This document shows positions 1 to 10,280 of a stretch of DNA of 64,000 nt, piece by piece (positions within the stretch are counted from its first letter, which is position 1; each line of letters starts with the position of its first letter). The translations under genes and the position numbers were made by a program. Below the pieces are notes generated by a model that was not told where the DNA came from, ran no database searches, and saw only the letters and a program-made list of their open reading frames with translations. Source of the stretch: Pseudomonadota bacterium. Its GTDB lineage: Bacteria; Pseudomonadota; Gammaproteobacteria; Burkholderiales; Burkholderiaceae_C. The stretch is taken from the NCBI GenBank assembly GCA_018241265.1, contig JAFEEF010000018.1, positions 1-64,000 of the forward strand, read 5' to 3'.

Positions 1-211
1 TCAGGCCGGGCTGCGGCACCGTCTCGAAGGCCCAGTTGGCGCCGCCGGTCTGGGCCAGCAGCGCGAGGCCCGCGGGACAATGGATCAGCACGCTCTTGTC
101 CGGCGGGCCGGCCTCCAGCAGGCAGACCGTGACGTCGGGATCCTCGCTGAGGCGCGAGGCCAGCACGCAGCCGGCCGAGCCGCCGCCGACGACGATGTAG
201 TCGTACTCCAT
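1..211 (-). CDS. GMC-family FAD oxidoreductase (choline/alcohol dehydrogenase type), N-terminal fragment
   Basis: Reading leftward from an ATG at 211, the first 70 codons run off the window edge without a stop. The N-terminus carries the dinucleotide-binding fingerprint [10 protein letters not shown] (residues 5-14) followed by VLASRLSED and LLEAG, which is the classic FAD-binding start of glucose-methanol-choline oxidoreductases. The following GGANWAF segment also fits this family. Members oxidise alcohols such as choline or long-chain alcohols with FAD in the cytoplasm or at the membrane; the substrate cannot be told from this fragment. The gene is transcribed away from the rest of the window, and about 216 bases without a recognisable gene separate it from the divergent peroxiredoxin. 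Confidence 0.85.
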   Translation of the reverse strand, partial: MEYDYIVVGGGSAGCVLASRLSEDPDVTVCLLEAGPPDKSVLIHCPAGLALLAQTGGANWAFETVPQPGL

Positions 212-427
212 CCGCGCAATGTCTCCGGGCATCGAAAGGCGGCGGATCTTAGGGCGGCGCCGCTGGAGGCTGCACTCTAATCGGCTGCAGGATCGGGCAG
301 GGCGAGGTCAGAAATCCGCACCGGCGACCGACCTGCATCCGATGCCCCCGGCGCGGCGTAGCTCGAACCGGTGCCCGCAGACTTCCCAGGGCCGGGCCGG
401 CTGCAGGAGAATTCGACGGCAGGTTCG

Positions 428-991
428 ATGGAGATGCGCATGAGCAGGTTGTTGGCCGCCGCACTGGTGGCGCTGGCTGCCGCGTCGCCCGCTTGGGCGG
501 CGCTCGACGTGGGCGAAAAGGCACCGGACTTCACGACCCCGGCCGCACTCGGCGGGCAGGTGTTCCAGTTCTCGCTCGCGCAGTCGCTGGCGAAGGGGCC
601 GGTCGTGCTGTATTTCTTTCCGGCGGCGTTCTCGGTCGGCTGCTCGATCGAGGCGCACGAGTTCGCCGAAGCGGTCGATCGCTACCGCGAACTCGGCGCG
701 ACCGTGGTCGGCGTCTCCACCGACGACATCGACACCCTCGGCAAGTTCTCGGTGCAGGGCTGCCAGAGCAAGTTTCCGGTCGCATCCGACGCCGGCAAGA
801 CCATCGTCAAGTCCTACGACGCCGCGATGTTCCTGCTGCCCGACTATGCCAACCGCGTCTCCTACGTGATCTCGCCGGACGGCGCGATCGTCTACAACTA
901 CCAGAGCCTCAACCCCAGCAAGCACGTCGAGAAGACGCTCGCGGCGCTGCGCGACTGGGCCAAGGTCAAGACCAGCGCGGCCGCGAAGTAG
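428..991 (+). CDS. Exported peroxiredoxin (AhpC/TSA, BCP-like)
   Basis: A 187-residue protein with a hydrophobic signal peptide ending near PAWA (residue 24), so probably periplasmic. A thioredoxin-fold peroxiredoxin domain follows. The peroxidatic centre matches P-x3-S-x2-C: Pro65, Ser69, Cys72 in FFPAAFSVGC. A second cysteine, Cys112 in QGCQSKFP, could be the resolving residue. The family reduces peroxides using thiol reductants. Several in-frame ATGs exist (428, 434, 440) and a GTG at 371; 428 is chosen because a GGCAGG stretch lies just upstream and the signal peptide then starts cleanly. It ends a few bases before the convergent DUF885 gene. Family assignment is firm; export is inferred from the leader. 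Confidence 0.88.
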   Translation: MEMRMSRLLAAALVALAAASPAWAALDVGEKAPDFTTPAALGGQVFQFSLAQSLAKGPVVLYFFPAAFSVGCSIEAHEFAEAVDRYRELGATVVGVSTDDIDTLGKFSVQGCQSKFPVASDAGKTIVKSYDAAMFLLPDYANRVSYVISPDGAIVYNYQSLNPSKHVEKTLAALRDWAKVKTSAAAK

Positions 992-996
992 CGGCT

Positions 997-2799
997 TCAG
1001 GCCGTGGCTGCGCCGGCCAGCCAGTCGTCGATGACGCGCTCGAGGACGTCGAGCGGCAGCGCCCCCTGGTCGAGCACGGCCTGGTGGAACCGGCGGATGT
1101 CGTAGCGCTCGCCGAGGCGCTGCCGGGCGCGCTCGCGCAGCGACACGATGCGTTGCTGGCCGATCATGTAGGCCAGCGCCTGCGCCGGCGTCGAGTAGTA
1201 GCGATCGACCTCGGCGGCGATGTAGTCGGGATCCTCGCCCACCGTTTCGATCATGTAGTCGATCGCCCGCTGACGGCTCCAGCCCTGGGCATGCAGGCCG
1301 GTGTCGACGACGAGGCGCGCCGCGCGAAAGATCAGCGACTGCAGATGCCCGAAGCGGCTGTACGGGTCGGTGTAGAGGCCGAGTTCGCGCCCCAGCGTCT
1401 CGGCATACAGCGCCCAGCCTTCGGAATAGGCTGCATAGCCCGCGGCGCGGCGGAATGCCGGCAGGTCTTTCAGTTCGGCGGCCCGCGCCGTCTGCAGGTG
1501 GTGGCCCGGCACCGCTTCGTGCGCGACCAGCGTTTCCATCGTCCATGACGGCCGGGCGCGGAAGGCCAGCGTGTTGGCGTTGAACCAGCCCGCGCGGCTG
1601 CCGTCGAGCGCCGGCTCGCTGTAGTACTCGGCCTTGCCCGCACCGAGGTGCGCCGGCATCTCGCGCACGCCGTAGGGCGTGCGCGGCAGCTCGGCGAACA
1701 GCCGCGGCAGCTCCGGGTCGATGCGCTTGGCGATGTCGCGGTAGCCGCGCAGCAGGGCGTCGCCGCTCGCGAAGGCGAACTTCGGATCGCCGCCGAGGTA
1801 GCGGATGAAGGCGCGGAAGTCCCCCGGGAAGCGCGCGTCGCGCATCGCCGCGTCGATCTCGCCGCGCAGCAGGGCCACCTGCTGCAGACCCAGTTCGTGG
1901 ATCTCGGCGGCCGACATCCGCGTCGTCGTCTGCTGCTCGACGACCGCGGCATACACCTCGCGGCCGCCCGGATAGCGGCTCAGCGCGCCGTCGGGCGGCG
2001 CCTGGGTACCGTACTCGTCGATGACGAAGGCGCGCAGCCGCTTCATCGCTGGCACGACGTGGCCGGCGATGGCGCTGCGTGCGGCCGCGCGCAGCGTCTC
2101 CTGCTCGGCGGGCGCGACGCTCGCCGGGAGCTGTGCGAACGGCGCGTAGAACGGCCCCCGCGCCGGGTCGGCGGGCAACTGCGCATCGATCTGCTGGATG
2201 ACGCGATCGAGCACCGGCCGTGCCGGCACCCAGCCGAGCGCCATGCCGTCGCGCATCAGCGCGATCTCCTGGCCGACGCGCAGCGGAAACGCCGCGAGCC
2301 GGGCCAGCATCTGCTCGACCTCGGCGGGCCGGCTTTTCGGAGAGGCGTCCAGCAGGTCGGCAAGCTCGGTGTGGAAGCCGCCGTCGGAGCCGAGGCTGAG
2401 CGAGTTGTAGCCCTTGAACGCCTGGAAGCGGATGCGCTGTTCGAGCTCGTAGGCGCAGACGTCGTACGACAGCCGGTCGGCCGGGACCAGCAACTCGCGC
2501 TTCAGCCGGCGCAGGGTTTGCAGCGCAGCGCGGTCCGCTTCTTCGCGCGCTGCGATCGCGGCCGCGGATTGATCGTTCAGCCGGTCGCCATAGCGATGGT
2601 CGCCGCGATAGGTGGCGGCCTCCGGGTCGTCGCGCGCCGCGCGTTCCCATTCGGCGTCGAAGAAGGCATGCAGGCGTTTGCCTTCGGCGTTGTCGCTGCG
2701 CGCGGCAGCGGCGGCGGTGCGTGCCGGCGCCGTGACGGTCAGCGCAGCCGCTGCAAGTGCGGCGCCACCGAAGCGGCGGCGCGCGCGGATGAAGGTCAT
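997..2799 (-). CDS. DUF885 family secreted zinc-peptidase-like protein
   Basis: 600 residues with an N-terminal export signal rich in Ala and Arg (residues 1-33). The body contains VAHEAVPGHHLQ around residues 425-436, a gluzincin-like HExxPGHH motif diagnostic of the DUF885 family, which is usually annotated as a putative lipoprotein or carboxypeptidase-like metalloprotein. There is no lipobox cysteine, so a soluble periplasmic product is more likely. The length is normal for the family. A GGGAG ribosome-binding site lies just upstream of the ATG at 2799. Peptidase activity is a family inference and the substrate is unknown. The gene converges on the peroxiredoxin with only a 5-base gap. Confidence 0.85.
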   Translation of the reverse strand: MTFIRARRRFGGAALAAAALTVTAPARTAAAAARSDNAEGKRLHAFFDAEWERAARDDPEAATYRGDHRYGDRLNDQSAAAIAAREEADRAALQTLRRLKRELLVPADRLSYDVCAYELEQRIRFQAFKGYNSLSLGSDGGFHTELADLLDASPKSRPAEVEQMLARLAAFPLRVGQEIALMRDGMALGWVPARPVLDRVIQQIDAQLPADPARGPFYAPFAQLPASVAPAEQETLRAAARSAIAGHVVPAMKRLRAFVIDEYGTQAPPDGALSRYPGGREVYAAVVEQQTTTRMSAAEIHELGLQQVALLRGEIDAAMRDARFPGDFRAFIRYLGGDPKFAFASGDALLRGYRDIAKRIDPELPRLFAELPRTPYGVREMPAHLGAGKAEYYSEPALDGSRAGWFNANTLAFRARPSWTMETLVAHEAVPGHHLQTARAAELKDLPAFRRAAGYAAYSEGWALYAETLGRELGLYTDPYSRFGHLQSLIFRAARLVVDTGLHAQGWSRQRAIDYMIETVGEDPDYIAAEVDRYYSTPAQALAYMIGQQRIVSLRERARQRLGERYDIRRFHQAVLDQGALPLDVLERVIDDWLAGAATA

Positions 2800-2911
2800 G
2801 CGGTCTCCCGGAGGGCGGCCTGTCGGACGATGCAGGCCGGTCGGGAGAGCTTAATCGCCGGAGCGCAACCGCGCTTCCGGGATCGGCCGGGGTTCGCCCG
2901 GCCTGAGACGG

Positions 2912-3097
2912 TCAGCGGGTCACGACGCCGTGCGACGACAGCGCGTAGAAGCCGTTGCGGCCCGAGTCGAGTTCGCGCATCCGGCGCTCGAGGTCATAGA
3001 TGTCGGCAGCTTCCGCGAGGTAGCGGTCATCGCGGTCCTGCGTCGGATGGGCGTCGAAGCTGAAGAACTGGGTCAGTTGCTGGATGAAGTTGCTCAT
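2912..3097 (-). CDS. DUF3563 family small protein
   Basis: A 61-residue protein beginning MSNFIQQLTQFF with a later AADIYDLERRMRELD segment; this pattern is the DUF3563 family common in Burkholderiales. The C-terminal part is hydrophilic and probably helical. An AGGAG ribosome-binding site sits 7 bases before the ATG. No enzymatic motif is visible and the function is unknown. It is divergently arranged with the ABC exporter that starts at 3260, so the 160-base gap between them should hold both promoters. Confidence 0.82.
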   Translation of the reverse strand: MSNFIQQLTQFFSFDAHPTQDRDDRYLAEAADIYDLERRMRELDSGRNGFYALSSHGVVTR

Positions 3098-3259
3098 GTC
3101 GTTTCTCCTGTGTAGTGTCGCAATTCTAAGGGAAAACCCTAGATCGTGCAGTGACCGCCCTGCCGGTGCGTTCGTGGCGTCGTTCACGGCCTGGCGGCTT
3201 GCGATAACCTCGCGGGTCCGCCGGGCGGCCTGCCGCTTCCTGCGCCACGGAGATTTCCC

Positions 3260-5128
<1,869 letters not shown>

Positions 5129-5316
5129 CGCAGCGCGCTTTCCGACAGCAGGACGGCGCGGCGAGACGTTGCCGTGGTGCGGCGCCCGACCCCTCGCATG
5201 GAATTTATCCGACGAGGTCCGCCGCGCTGCCCCGACAGCGCCGGCGCCTGGCGGCGTCTAAGCTTTCGTCGAAAGGTGCCGAACTCTTCGAGGTACCTAC
5301 GACAGGAGCCTAGACC

Positions 5317-5535
5317 ATGAACAGCTACTCCGACTCGGGCTTTGCAGCCGGCTACGAGATCCGCTTCCAGTCTTTGTTCAACGAGGGCCGGGCGCTGTCG
5401 TTCCCGTGCGATGCCGACGGCCACGTCCACCTGGACACGCTGAGCGAGCGCGCGCGCGACAACTACTTCTATGCCCGCACCGTCGTCGGCCGCGAGTTCG
5501 CGACGCCGATGGTGCGCCGCTGCCACCTGCACTGA
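5317..5535 (+). CDS. Small conserved hypothetical protein
   Basis: A 72-residue protein preceded by an AGGAG about 10 bases upstream of the ATG. It is polar, rich in Arg, Tyr and Phe, with no signal peptide or membrane segment. The C-terminal half (ARDNYFYARTVVGREF) looks like a conserved core seen in small Burkholderiales proteins of unknown function. It is considered real because of the ribosome-binding site, the natural composition and the absence of a better frame. The last codons and the stop lie inside an 11-base tandem repeat that continues past the gene. No function can be proposed. Confidence 0.65.
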   Translation: MNSYSDSGFAAGYEIRFQSLFNEGRALSFPCDADGHVHLDTLSERARDNYFYARTVVGREFATPMVRRCHLH

Positions 5536-5572
5536 TTTCGCACTGATTTCGCACTGACTTCCCACTGATCGC
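5529..5572. repeat. 11-base tandem repeat, four copies, across a gene end
   Basis: Four consecutive 11-base units start at 5529, 5540, 5551 and 5562. The first two are identical (GCACTGATTTC), the third has one change and the fourth several. Every unit contains a TGA; the first supplies the stop codon of the 72-residue protein. Because 11 is not a multiple of three, copy-number change would move downstream frames but cannot extend the protein past the first TGA. Confidence 0.85.
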
Positions 5573-5610
5573 TGTGCCTCGCAAGGGCACGCGACAGAGA
5601 CATTCCGACG

Positions 5611-5979
5611 TCAGCGGCGCGTGCGAGCTTCCCGCGCCTGTGTTGCGAAGTAGCCTCGGATCTCGTCATAGCTGACCGTCCCGACGCCGCGCGCGTCTAT
5701 GCGGTCGAACTGATCGGCCACCGCTCCCCAACCGGCCGCTGCAGCCTGGGCACGCGTGATGCGTCCCGCGCCGGCCTGATCGGCGGCCTCGAAATGCTTG
5801 CGCAGCTTGCGCTCGACGATGGCGTCCAGCTCGGCGCCGCGCGGAGATTCGGTCAAACCTCGCGCGCGCAGCGCCGGCGGCACGGCCGGATCGCCTGCCG
5901 CGACCGGCTGCCCGAGCGCGGCAGCGCTGCACATCGCGATGCCCCAAGCCGCGATCCATCGTGCGCCGGCAGTCGTCAT
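5611..5979 (-). CDS. Secreted EF-hand-like protein with degenerate calcium loops
   Basis: 122 residues with a signal peptide (about residues 1-24). The C-terminal half contains two EF-hand-like loops, DQAGAGRITRAQ (about residues 67-78) and DARGVGTVSYDE (about 95-106). Both keep Asp at position 1, Gly at 6 and a hydrophobic residue at 8, but positions 3 and 5 are non-liganding and the first loop ends in Gln rather than Glu. Calcium binding is therefore doubtful. The ATG overlaps the TGA of the S10-type peptidase by four bases (ATGA at 5976-5979), so the two genes are probably translationally coupled and functionally related. Confidence 0.72.
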   Translation of the reverse strand: MTTAGARWIAAWGIAMCSAAALGQPVAAGDPAVPPALRARGLTESPRGAELDAIVERKLRKHFEAADQAGAGRITRAQAAAAGWGAVADQFDRIDARGVGTVSYDEIRGYFATQAREARTRR

Positions 5980-7532
5980 GGCGCGGCTCCGGCGATGAAT
6001 GCCGCGATCTGCGCCTTCATCAGCGGGCGCGCGGCGTTGTCGAGGTAAGTCATGTGGCCGCTGGAATAGAGCGCTTCGGTGACCGGCGGCGCCGTCAGGC
6101 GCGCGAGGTCGAGCTCGGTCTGGTAGTAGGGCGTTGCGAGATCCTGGTAGCCGCCGATCGACAGCACGCGCAAGGTCGGCTTCTGCAGCAGCGCCGCGGC
6201 CAGATCGGGAATCGTGTCGGGCAGCGCGTTGCCGTCGTGCCCGAAGTTCCAGGTCGCGATCGCGTTGCTCGACATCGCGTAGCTGGTCGTCGTGGTGTAG
6301 AGCAATTCGTTCGCGAGACGTGACGCGATCGCCGCGGTGAACGGCGCATTGATCAGCGTCGACGACGGGTCGCCGTCGGCGGCCAGCGCGCTGCCGTTGG
6401 CCGCGATCACGCGGGCGTCGTAGCGGCCCATCAGCTCGCCCGGCAGCACCTGGCTGCGGTAGGTCGTCGGACCGAGGTTGAGATCGGCGTTCCACAGCGC
6501 TTGCGGAGCGCCGGTGAGGTCGACCAGCGTCGTGACGAGTCCGGCGGACGGCAGCGTGCCGGCGGACAGGTAGTCCGCCACGGCCGGCGCGTAGGTCGCA
6601 GCGGCGTAGCTGCGCAGTTGCGCGGCATACGTGGCGGCGGCCGGCGCGGCCGGCTGGGTCAGCTGGAACCAGGCGCCGATCGATCCATAGCTCGGCAGGT
6701 AGCCGGCGCAGCTGATGCGGCTCGATTCGGTGACGTCGCAGTTGCTGTTGTAGTCGAGCACCGACGATTGCAGCACGATGCCGTCCAGCCGCATGCCGGC
6801 GGTGACCATCTGGTTGGCCAGCACCGCGGTGCGGGTCGTGCCGTACGACTCGCCGTACAGGAAGGTCGGCGATGCGCCGCGTTGGTTGACGGCGACGTAG
6901 CGCGCGATGAAGTCGCGCATCACCGCGGCATCGGCGTCGACGCCCCAGAAGCTCTGGTTGGTGTGCGGGCTGATCGCCTCCGAATAGCCGGTGCCGACGG
7001 CGTCGACGAAGACCAGGTCGGCGGTGTCGATCAGGCTGTCCGCGTTGTCGGTGAGCTGGAACGGCAACGGCAGCGTCGTCGACGGGACGTTGGTGACGAT
7101 GCGCCGCGGCGCGAACGACCCGAGGTGCAGCCACACCGAAGCCGAGCCGGGGCCGCCGTTGTAGAAGAAGACGAGCGGACGCGTCGCCGGTTCTTGCCCG
7201 TCGGCCGTGTAGGCGACGTAGAAGAGCGACGCCTCGGCGCCGCCTTGCGCGGGATCGCTCGCGGTCAGGTGGCCGGCGTTGGCGGTGTAGGCGATGGTCC
7301 GGCTGCCGATCGCGATCGTCTGCGACGTCTTGGCGGCGGCCTCCACGGCGCTGGTCAGGCTCGCGCCCGGCTCGACCGAGTAGTTCGTCGTGTCGTGCAG
7401 CGAGCCGGCGACGGGCGGCGGCGTGACGGGACTCGAGCCGCCGCCACCGCCGCAGGCGGAAAGGACGGCGGCGATGCAAACGCCGAATGCCCGGCCGATG
7501 GTCTGGCGTGGCCGATCGATGGTGGGGCGCAT
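5976..7532 (-). CDS. Lipoprotein peptidase of the S10 serine carboxypeptidase type
   Basis: 518 residues. The leader ends in a lipobox, VLSAC (Cys about 28), followed by a Gly/Ser/Pro-rich linker, so the protein should be anchored in the outer or inner membrane. An alpha/beta-hydrolase fold follows: GGPGSASVW resembles the S10 oxyanion segment, GESYGT (Ser about 228) is the nucleophile elbow (GESYAG in classical carboxypeptidases), and SGHMTY near residue 492 gives the catalytic His. The family removes C-terminal amino acids. The start at 7532 puts the lipobox at a normal distance. It is the first gene of a two-gene unit with the EF-hand-like protein. Confidence 0.87.
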   Translation of the reverse strand: MRPTIDRPRQTIGRAFGVCIAAVLSACGGGGGSSPVTPPPVAGSLHDTTNYSVEPGASLTSAVEAAAKTSQTIAIGSRTIAYTANAGHLTASDPAQGGAEASLFYVAYTADGQEPATRPLVFFYNGGPGSASVWLHLGSFAPRRIVTNVPSTTLPLPFQLTDNADSLIDTADLVFVDAVGTGYSEAISPHTNQSFWGVDADAAVMRDFIARYVAVNQRGASPTFLYGESYGTTRTAVLANQMVTAGMRLDGIVLQSSVLDYNSNCDVTESSRISCAGYLPSYGSIGAWFQLTQPAAPAAATYAAQLRSYAAATYAPAVADYLSAGTLPSAGLVTTLVDLTGAPQALWNADLNLGPTTYRSQVLPGELMGRYDARVIAANGSALAADGDPSSTLINAPFTAAIASRLANELLYTTTTSYAMSSNAIATWNFGHDGNALPDTIPDLAAALLQKPTLRVLSIGGYQDLATPYYQTELDLARLTAPPVTEALYSSGHMTYLDNAARPLMKAQIAAFIAGAAP

Positions 7533-7751
7533 CACGGTAGCAGGTCGGGGCGGCGCTCGCACTGTCGCATGCGTGCTGCAGCGTGACAAGACGTCGATCC
7601 CGAAGACTCGCACCCCGCCCTCTGTGGGTCTCTTCCGACAAGACGAACCCGCACCGGCCGACGCAGCCGCCGCGGCATGCCGAATAAGGTCGAAGCGCGC
7701 GGCACTCGTCCGTTCGCCGCGATCGATCCATTCCGTCGAGGAGGAACTGCC

Positions 7752-8225
7752 ATGAAGACCACGATGAATCGCACGCACAAGCTGCTCGCGGCGAGCGCCG
7801 CTCTCGCCGCCGCCTTCGTGCTCGGCGGCTGCGACCAGCGGCGCAGCGACGAGGCCGCGGACGCCGGCCGCCATGCGGTGGCGCAAGCCGAGCAGAAGGC
7901 GCATGAATTGCAGAACGATGCCGCCAAGGGGCTGGACAAGGCGCGCGAGGCGTCGCACGAGATGGCTCAGAACGCCAAGCAGGCCGGCGACCGCATGGGC
8001 GACAAGGTGGCCGATGCGGTGATCACCTCGTCGATCAACGCGGAGCTCGCCAAGGACTCGAGCCTGAGCGCGACGAAGATCGACGTCGACACGACCGATG
8101 GCCGCGTCGTCCTGCACGGCACGGCGCCGAGCGAGGACGCGCGCGATCGCGCGACGACGCTCGCGAGCAACGTGAAGGGCGTCGTCAGCGTCGACAACCA
8201 GCTGACGGTGCAGCGGCAGGGCTGA
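7752..8225 (+). CDS. BON-domain lipoprotein (OsmY-like)
   Basis: 157 residues. A signal peptide with lipobox VLGGC puts the lipidated Cys at about residue 27. Residues 30-85 are a charged, helical Ala/Lys/Glu-rich stretch. Residues about 88-155 form a BON domain (VITSSINAELAKD, then KIDVDTTDGRVVLHGTAPS and VKGVVSVDNQL). BON domains bind phospholipid and occur in periplasmic stress proteins such as OsmY. The ATG at 7752 has GAGGA about 8 bases upstream and gives a normal leader. A divergent promoter region of 219 bases is shared with the S10 peptidase. Confidence 0.9.
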   Translation: MKTTMNRTHKLLAASAALAAAFVLGGCDQRRSDEAADAGRHAVAQAEQKAHELQNDAAKGLDKAREASHEMAQNAKQAGDRMGDKVADAVITSSINAELAKDSSLSATKIDVDTTDGRVVLHGTAPSEDARDRATTLASNVKGVVSVDNQLTVQRQG

Positions 8226-8313
8226 CATCACCGGCCGGACGTCGAGTCCGGCGCGCCGGCTGCTGGGCTAGGATAGGCCGAACCTCGACGACCCGAACCT
8301 CGACGACCGCCGG

Positions 8314-9204
8314 ATGCCCGCCAGCCTCATCGCCCTGCTCGACGACATCGCGAGCGTCCTCGACGATGTCGCGCTGATGACGAAGACGGCGGCGACCAAG
8401 ACCGCCGGCGTGCTCGGCGACGACCTCGCGCTCAATGCGCAGCAAGTCTCCGGCGTCCATGCCGACCGCGAGCTGCCGATCGTCTGGGCGGTCGCCAAGG
8501 GCTCGGCGCTCAACAAGGCGATCCTGGTGCCGGCGGCGCTCGCGATCAGCGCGCTGGCGCCGGCCCTGATCACGCCGCTGCTGATGGCGGGCGGCGTGTT
8601 TCTTTGCTACGAGGGCTGCGAGAAGCTGCTCCACGCGCACGCCGCCGCGCCGGAGGCCGCGGAGGAGGCGCTGCCTGCAGAGCTCGATGCGCAGGCGTTG
8701 GAGCGTGAAAAAATCCGCGGCGCGATCCGTACCGACTTCGTGCTGTCGGCCGAGATCGTCACGATCGCGCTCGGCAACGTCGCCGAGGCGCCGCTCGTCA
8801 CCCAGTTCGGCGTGCTCGCGGCGGTCGCGGTCGTGATGACCGCGGGCGTCTACGGCGTCGTGGCCGGCATCGTGAAGATCGACGACCTCGGCGTCTACCT
8901 GGCGCGCTACCCCGGCTGGCGCCGCGCTGCCGGCACGGCGATCCTGAGCGCAGCGCCCTGGCTGATGAAGGGTTTGTCGGTCGTCGGTACCGCCGCGGTC
9001 TTCGTGGTGGGTGGCGGCATCCTCGCGCACGCGATCGAGCCGCTGCACGCGTGGATGGACGCCGTCCGAACCGGCTGGGTCGGCGGCCTGATCGCCGTCG
9101 TCGGCAATGCGCTGACCGGTGTCGCCGCCGGCGCCGTTGCCGTGGCGATGGTGACGCTGGTGAAGCGCCTGCGGCGGCGCCCGCCGGCTAGCGGTGCGGC
9201 GTGA
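8314..9204 (+). CDS. DUF808 family membrane protein (YedI-like)
   Basis: 296 residues matching the DUF808 family: the N-terminus [18 protein letters not shown] and the [17 protein letters not shown] segment are characteristic. Several hydrophobic stretches (about residues 72-98, 160-185, 215-245 and 255-285) predict an inner-membrane protein. The molecular role of the family is not established. The length is usual. The gene runs convergently into the FKBP gene and the two coding regions overlap by 17 bases at their 3' ends. Confidence 0.88.
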   Translation: MPASLIALLDDIASVLDDVALMTKTAATKTAGVLGDDLALNAQQVSGVHADRELPIVWAVAKGSALNKAILVPAALAISALAPALITPLLMAGGVFLCYEGCEKLLHAHAAAPEAAEEALPAELDAQALEREKIRGAIRTDFVLSAEIVTIALGNVAEAPLVTQFGVLAAVAVVMTAGVYGVVAGIVKIDDLGVYLARYPGWRRAAGTAILSAAPWLMKGLSVVGTAAVFVVGGGILAHAIEPLHAWMDAVRTGWVGGLIAVVGNALTGVAAGAVAVAMVTLVKRLRRRPPASGAA

Positions 9205-9619
9205 CGCCCAGCAGTTCGACCTCGAACACGAGCGTCGCATTCGGCGGGATCACACCGCCGGCGCCGCGCTCGCCGTAGGCGATGGCGGACGGGCACGTCA
9301 GCTTGGCCTTGCCGCCGACCTTCATGCGCTGCACGCCCTCGGTCCAGCACTTGATCACCCGGTTCAACGGAAACTCGGCGGGCTCCTTCGAGCTGTCGAA
9401 CTCCTTGCCGTCCGGAAACGTGCCGCGGTAGTTGACCTTGACGACATCGGTCGCGGCGGGGCTCGCGCCGCTGCCTTCGGTGATCGAACGGTAGACGAGG
9501 CCGCTCGGCGTCACGACGGCGCCGGGTTCCTTGGCGGCCTGGGCCGCCGCATCCGATTGCGCCAGCGCAGGCAGGCTGGCGGTGGCCGCCAGGACGGCGG
9601 CGAACAAGCGCTTTTTCAC
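9188..9619 (-). CDS. Periplasmic FKBP-type peptidyl-prolyl cis-trans isomerase
   Basis: 143 residues starting at a GTG ([13 protein letters not shown]), with a signal peptide cleaved after ALAQ (about residue 21). The FKBP domain shows [18 protein letters not shown], the conserved Y, F and D positions of the active pocket, and the C-terminal FEVELLGV strand. It catalyses proline isomerisation during periplasmic protein folding. A notable variant is [18 protein letters not shown], where the usual pocket Val-Ile-x-Gly-Trp is replaced by IKCWTEGVQ; such CW/GW variation is common in the family. It overlaps the DUF808 gene tail to tail. Confidence 0.92.
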   Translation of the reverse strand: MKKRLFAAVLAATASLPALAQSDAAAQAAKEPGAVVTPSGLVYRSITEGSGASPAATDVVKVNYRGTFPDGKEFDSSKEPAEFPLNRVIKCWTEGVQRMKVGGKAKLTCPSAIAYGERGAGGVIPPNATLVFEVELLGVTPHR

Positions 9620-9772
9620 GGAAGGGGCTCCGATACGGTTGTGCAGCCCGCATCATCGCCGAATGCGCGCACGATTCCCGGCGCGGGCCGATTCGTGCGG
9701 TCGGCGCTTCCTCCATACTTGCGGCGTGTCGAAGCAGCTCCGCCATGTCGAAACGCGCCCGGGGAGCCGGCA

Positions 9773-10054
9773 GTGATCGGTCGCGTGCTCGCCGCGCTCG
9801 TCGTCTTGGCGTGCGTCGTGCTGCTGGCGCGGCTGCTTCTGCCGGCGCGCCTGCGCTGGCGCTTCGACGCGGCGGCACGGCGCACCTGGGCGAGCCTGTC
9901 GCGCGGCGCGCGCCGAACCTGGAACTGGCGCTCGTCGCGCCGGAACGCCGAACGCGCCGCCGAAGAGGCGATCCGGCGGGCGCGCGACCGTGTCGTGCAG
10001 CGCGACGGCAATGTCTACAAGCCGAAGTTTCGCGGCCCGCGCAAGCCGCATTGA
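9773..10054 (+). CDS. Small membrane-anchored basic protein, hypothetical
   Basis: 93 residues from a GTG at 9773 with GGGGAG 7 bases upstream. Residues 2-22 form one hydrophobic helix. The remainder is very basic (Arg-rich) with an EEAIRRARDRVVQRDGNVYKPKF tail region that looks conserved. It is probably a single-pass inner-membrane protein with a cytoplasmic basic domain. No family is recognised. The same frame is open far upstream, but the ribosome-binding site and membrane segment favour this start. Confidence 0.6.
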   Translation: MIGRVLAALVVLACVVLLARLLLPARLRWRFDAAARRTWASLSRGARRTWNWRSSRRNAERAAEEAIRRARDRVVQRDGNVYKPKFRGPRKPH

Positions 10055-10160
10055 CGCGCCTCCCCGGTCCGGCGGCATTCCGTCACGGATCGGCGGCCTC
10101 CCTGGGGCTGCGGACGCCGCTGGCCGCCCGGATAATGGCGCGGCCGCGGTTGCGCGCCCA

Positions 10161-10195
10161 CGCCGGTCGACCCCCCTTGGGTTGGGGGGCCGGCG
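10161..10195. other. Strong GC hairpin upstream of the HPr-rel-A operon
   Basis: Outer arms CGCCGG (10161-10166) and CCGGCG (10190-10195) enclose CCCCCC (10171-10176) and GGGGGG (10184-10189), with a 7-base loop and a 4-base bulge on the left arm. No T-tract follows, so it is not a canonical terminator. It lies 85 bases before the ATG of the Tat-exported protein and could act in an mRNA leader or as the end of the upstream transcript. Confidence 0.5.
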
Positions 10196-10280
10196 GTTCG
10201 CCAGGGCCGTGGGACGATGCCGGTGAGATTGGTGCGGACTAAACTCGACGACTACATCCGAGATCGCCAGGGAGAGCGAC

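Noticed and set aside
308-2650. Minus-strand frame of 780 codons parallel to the DUF885 gene
   Set aside because: It is a shifted-frame shadow with extreme Arg/Ala content; the DUF885 frame contains the HExxPGHH motif and signal peptide.
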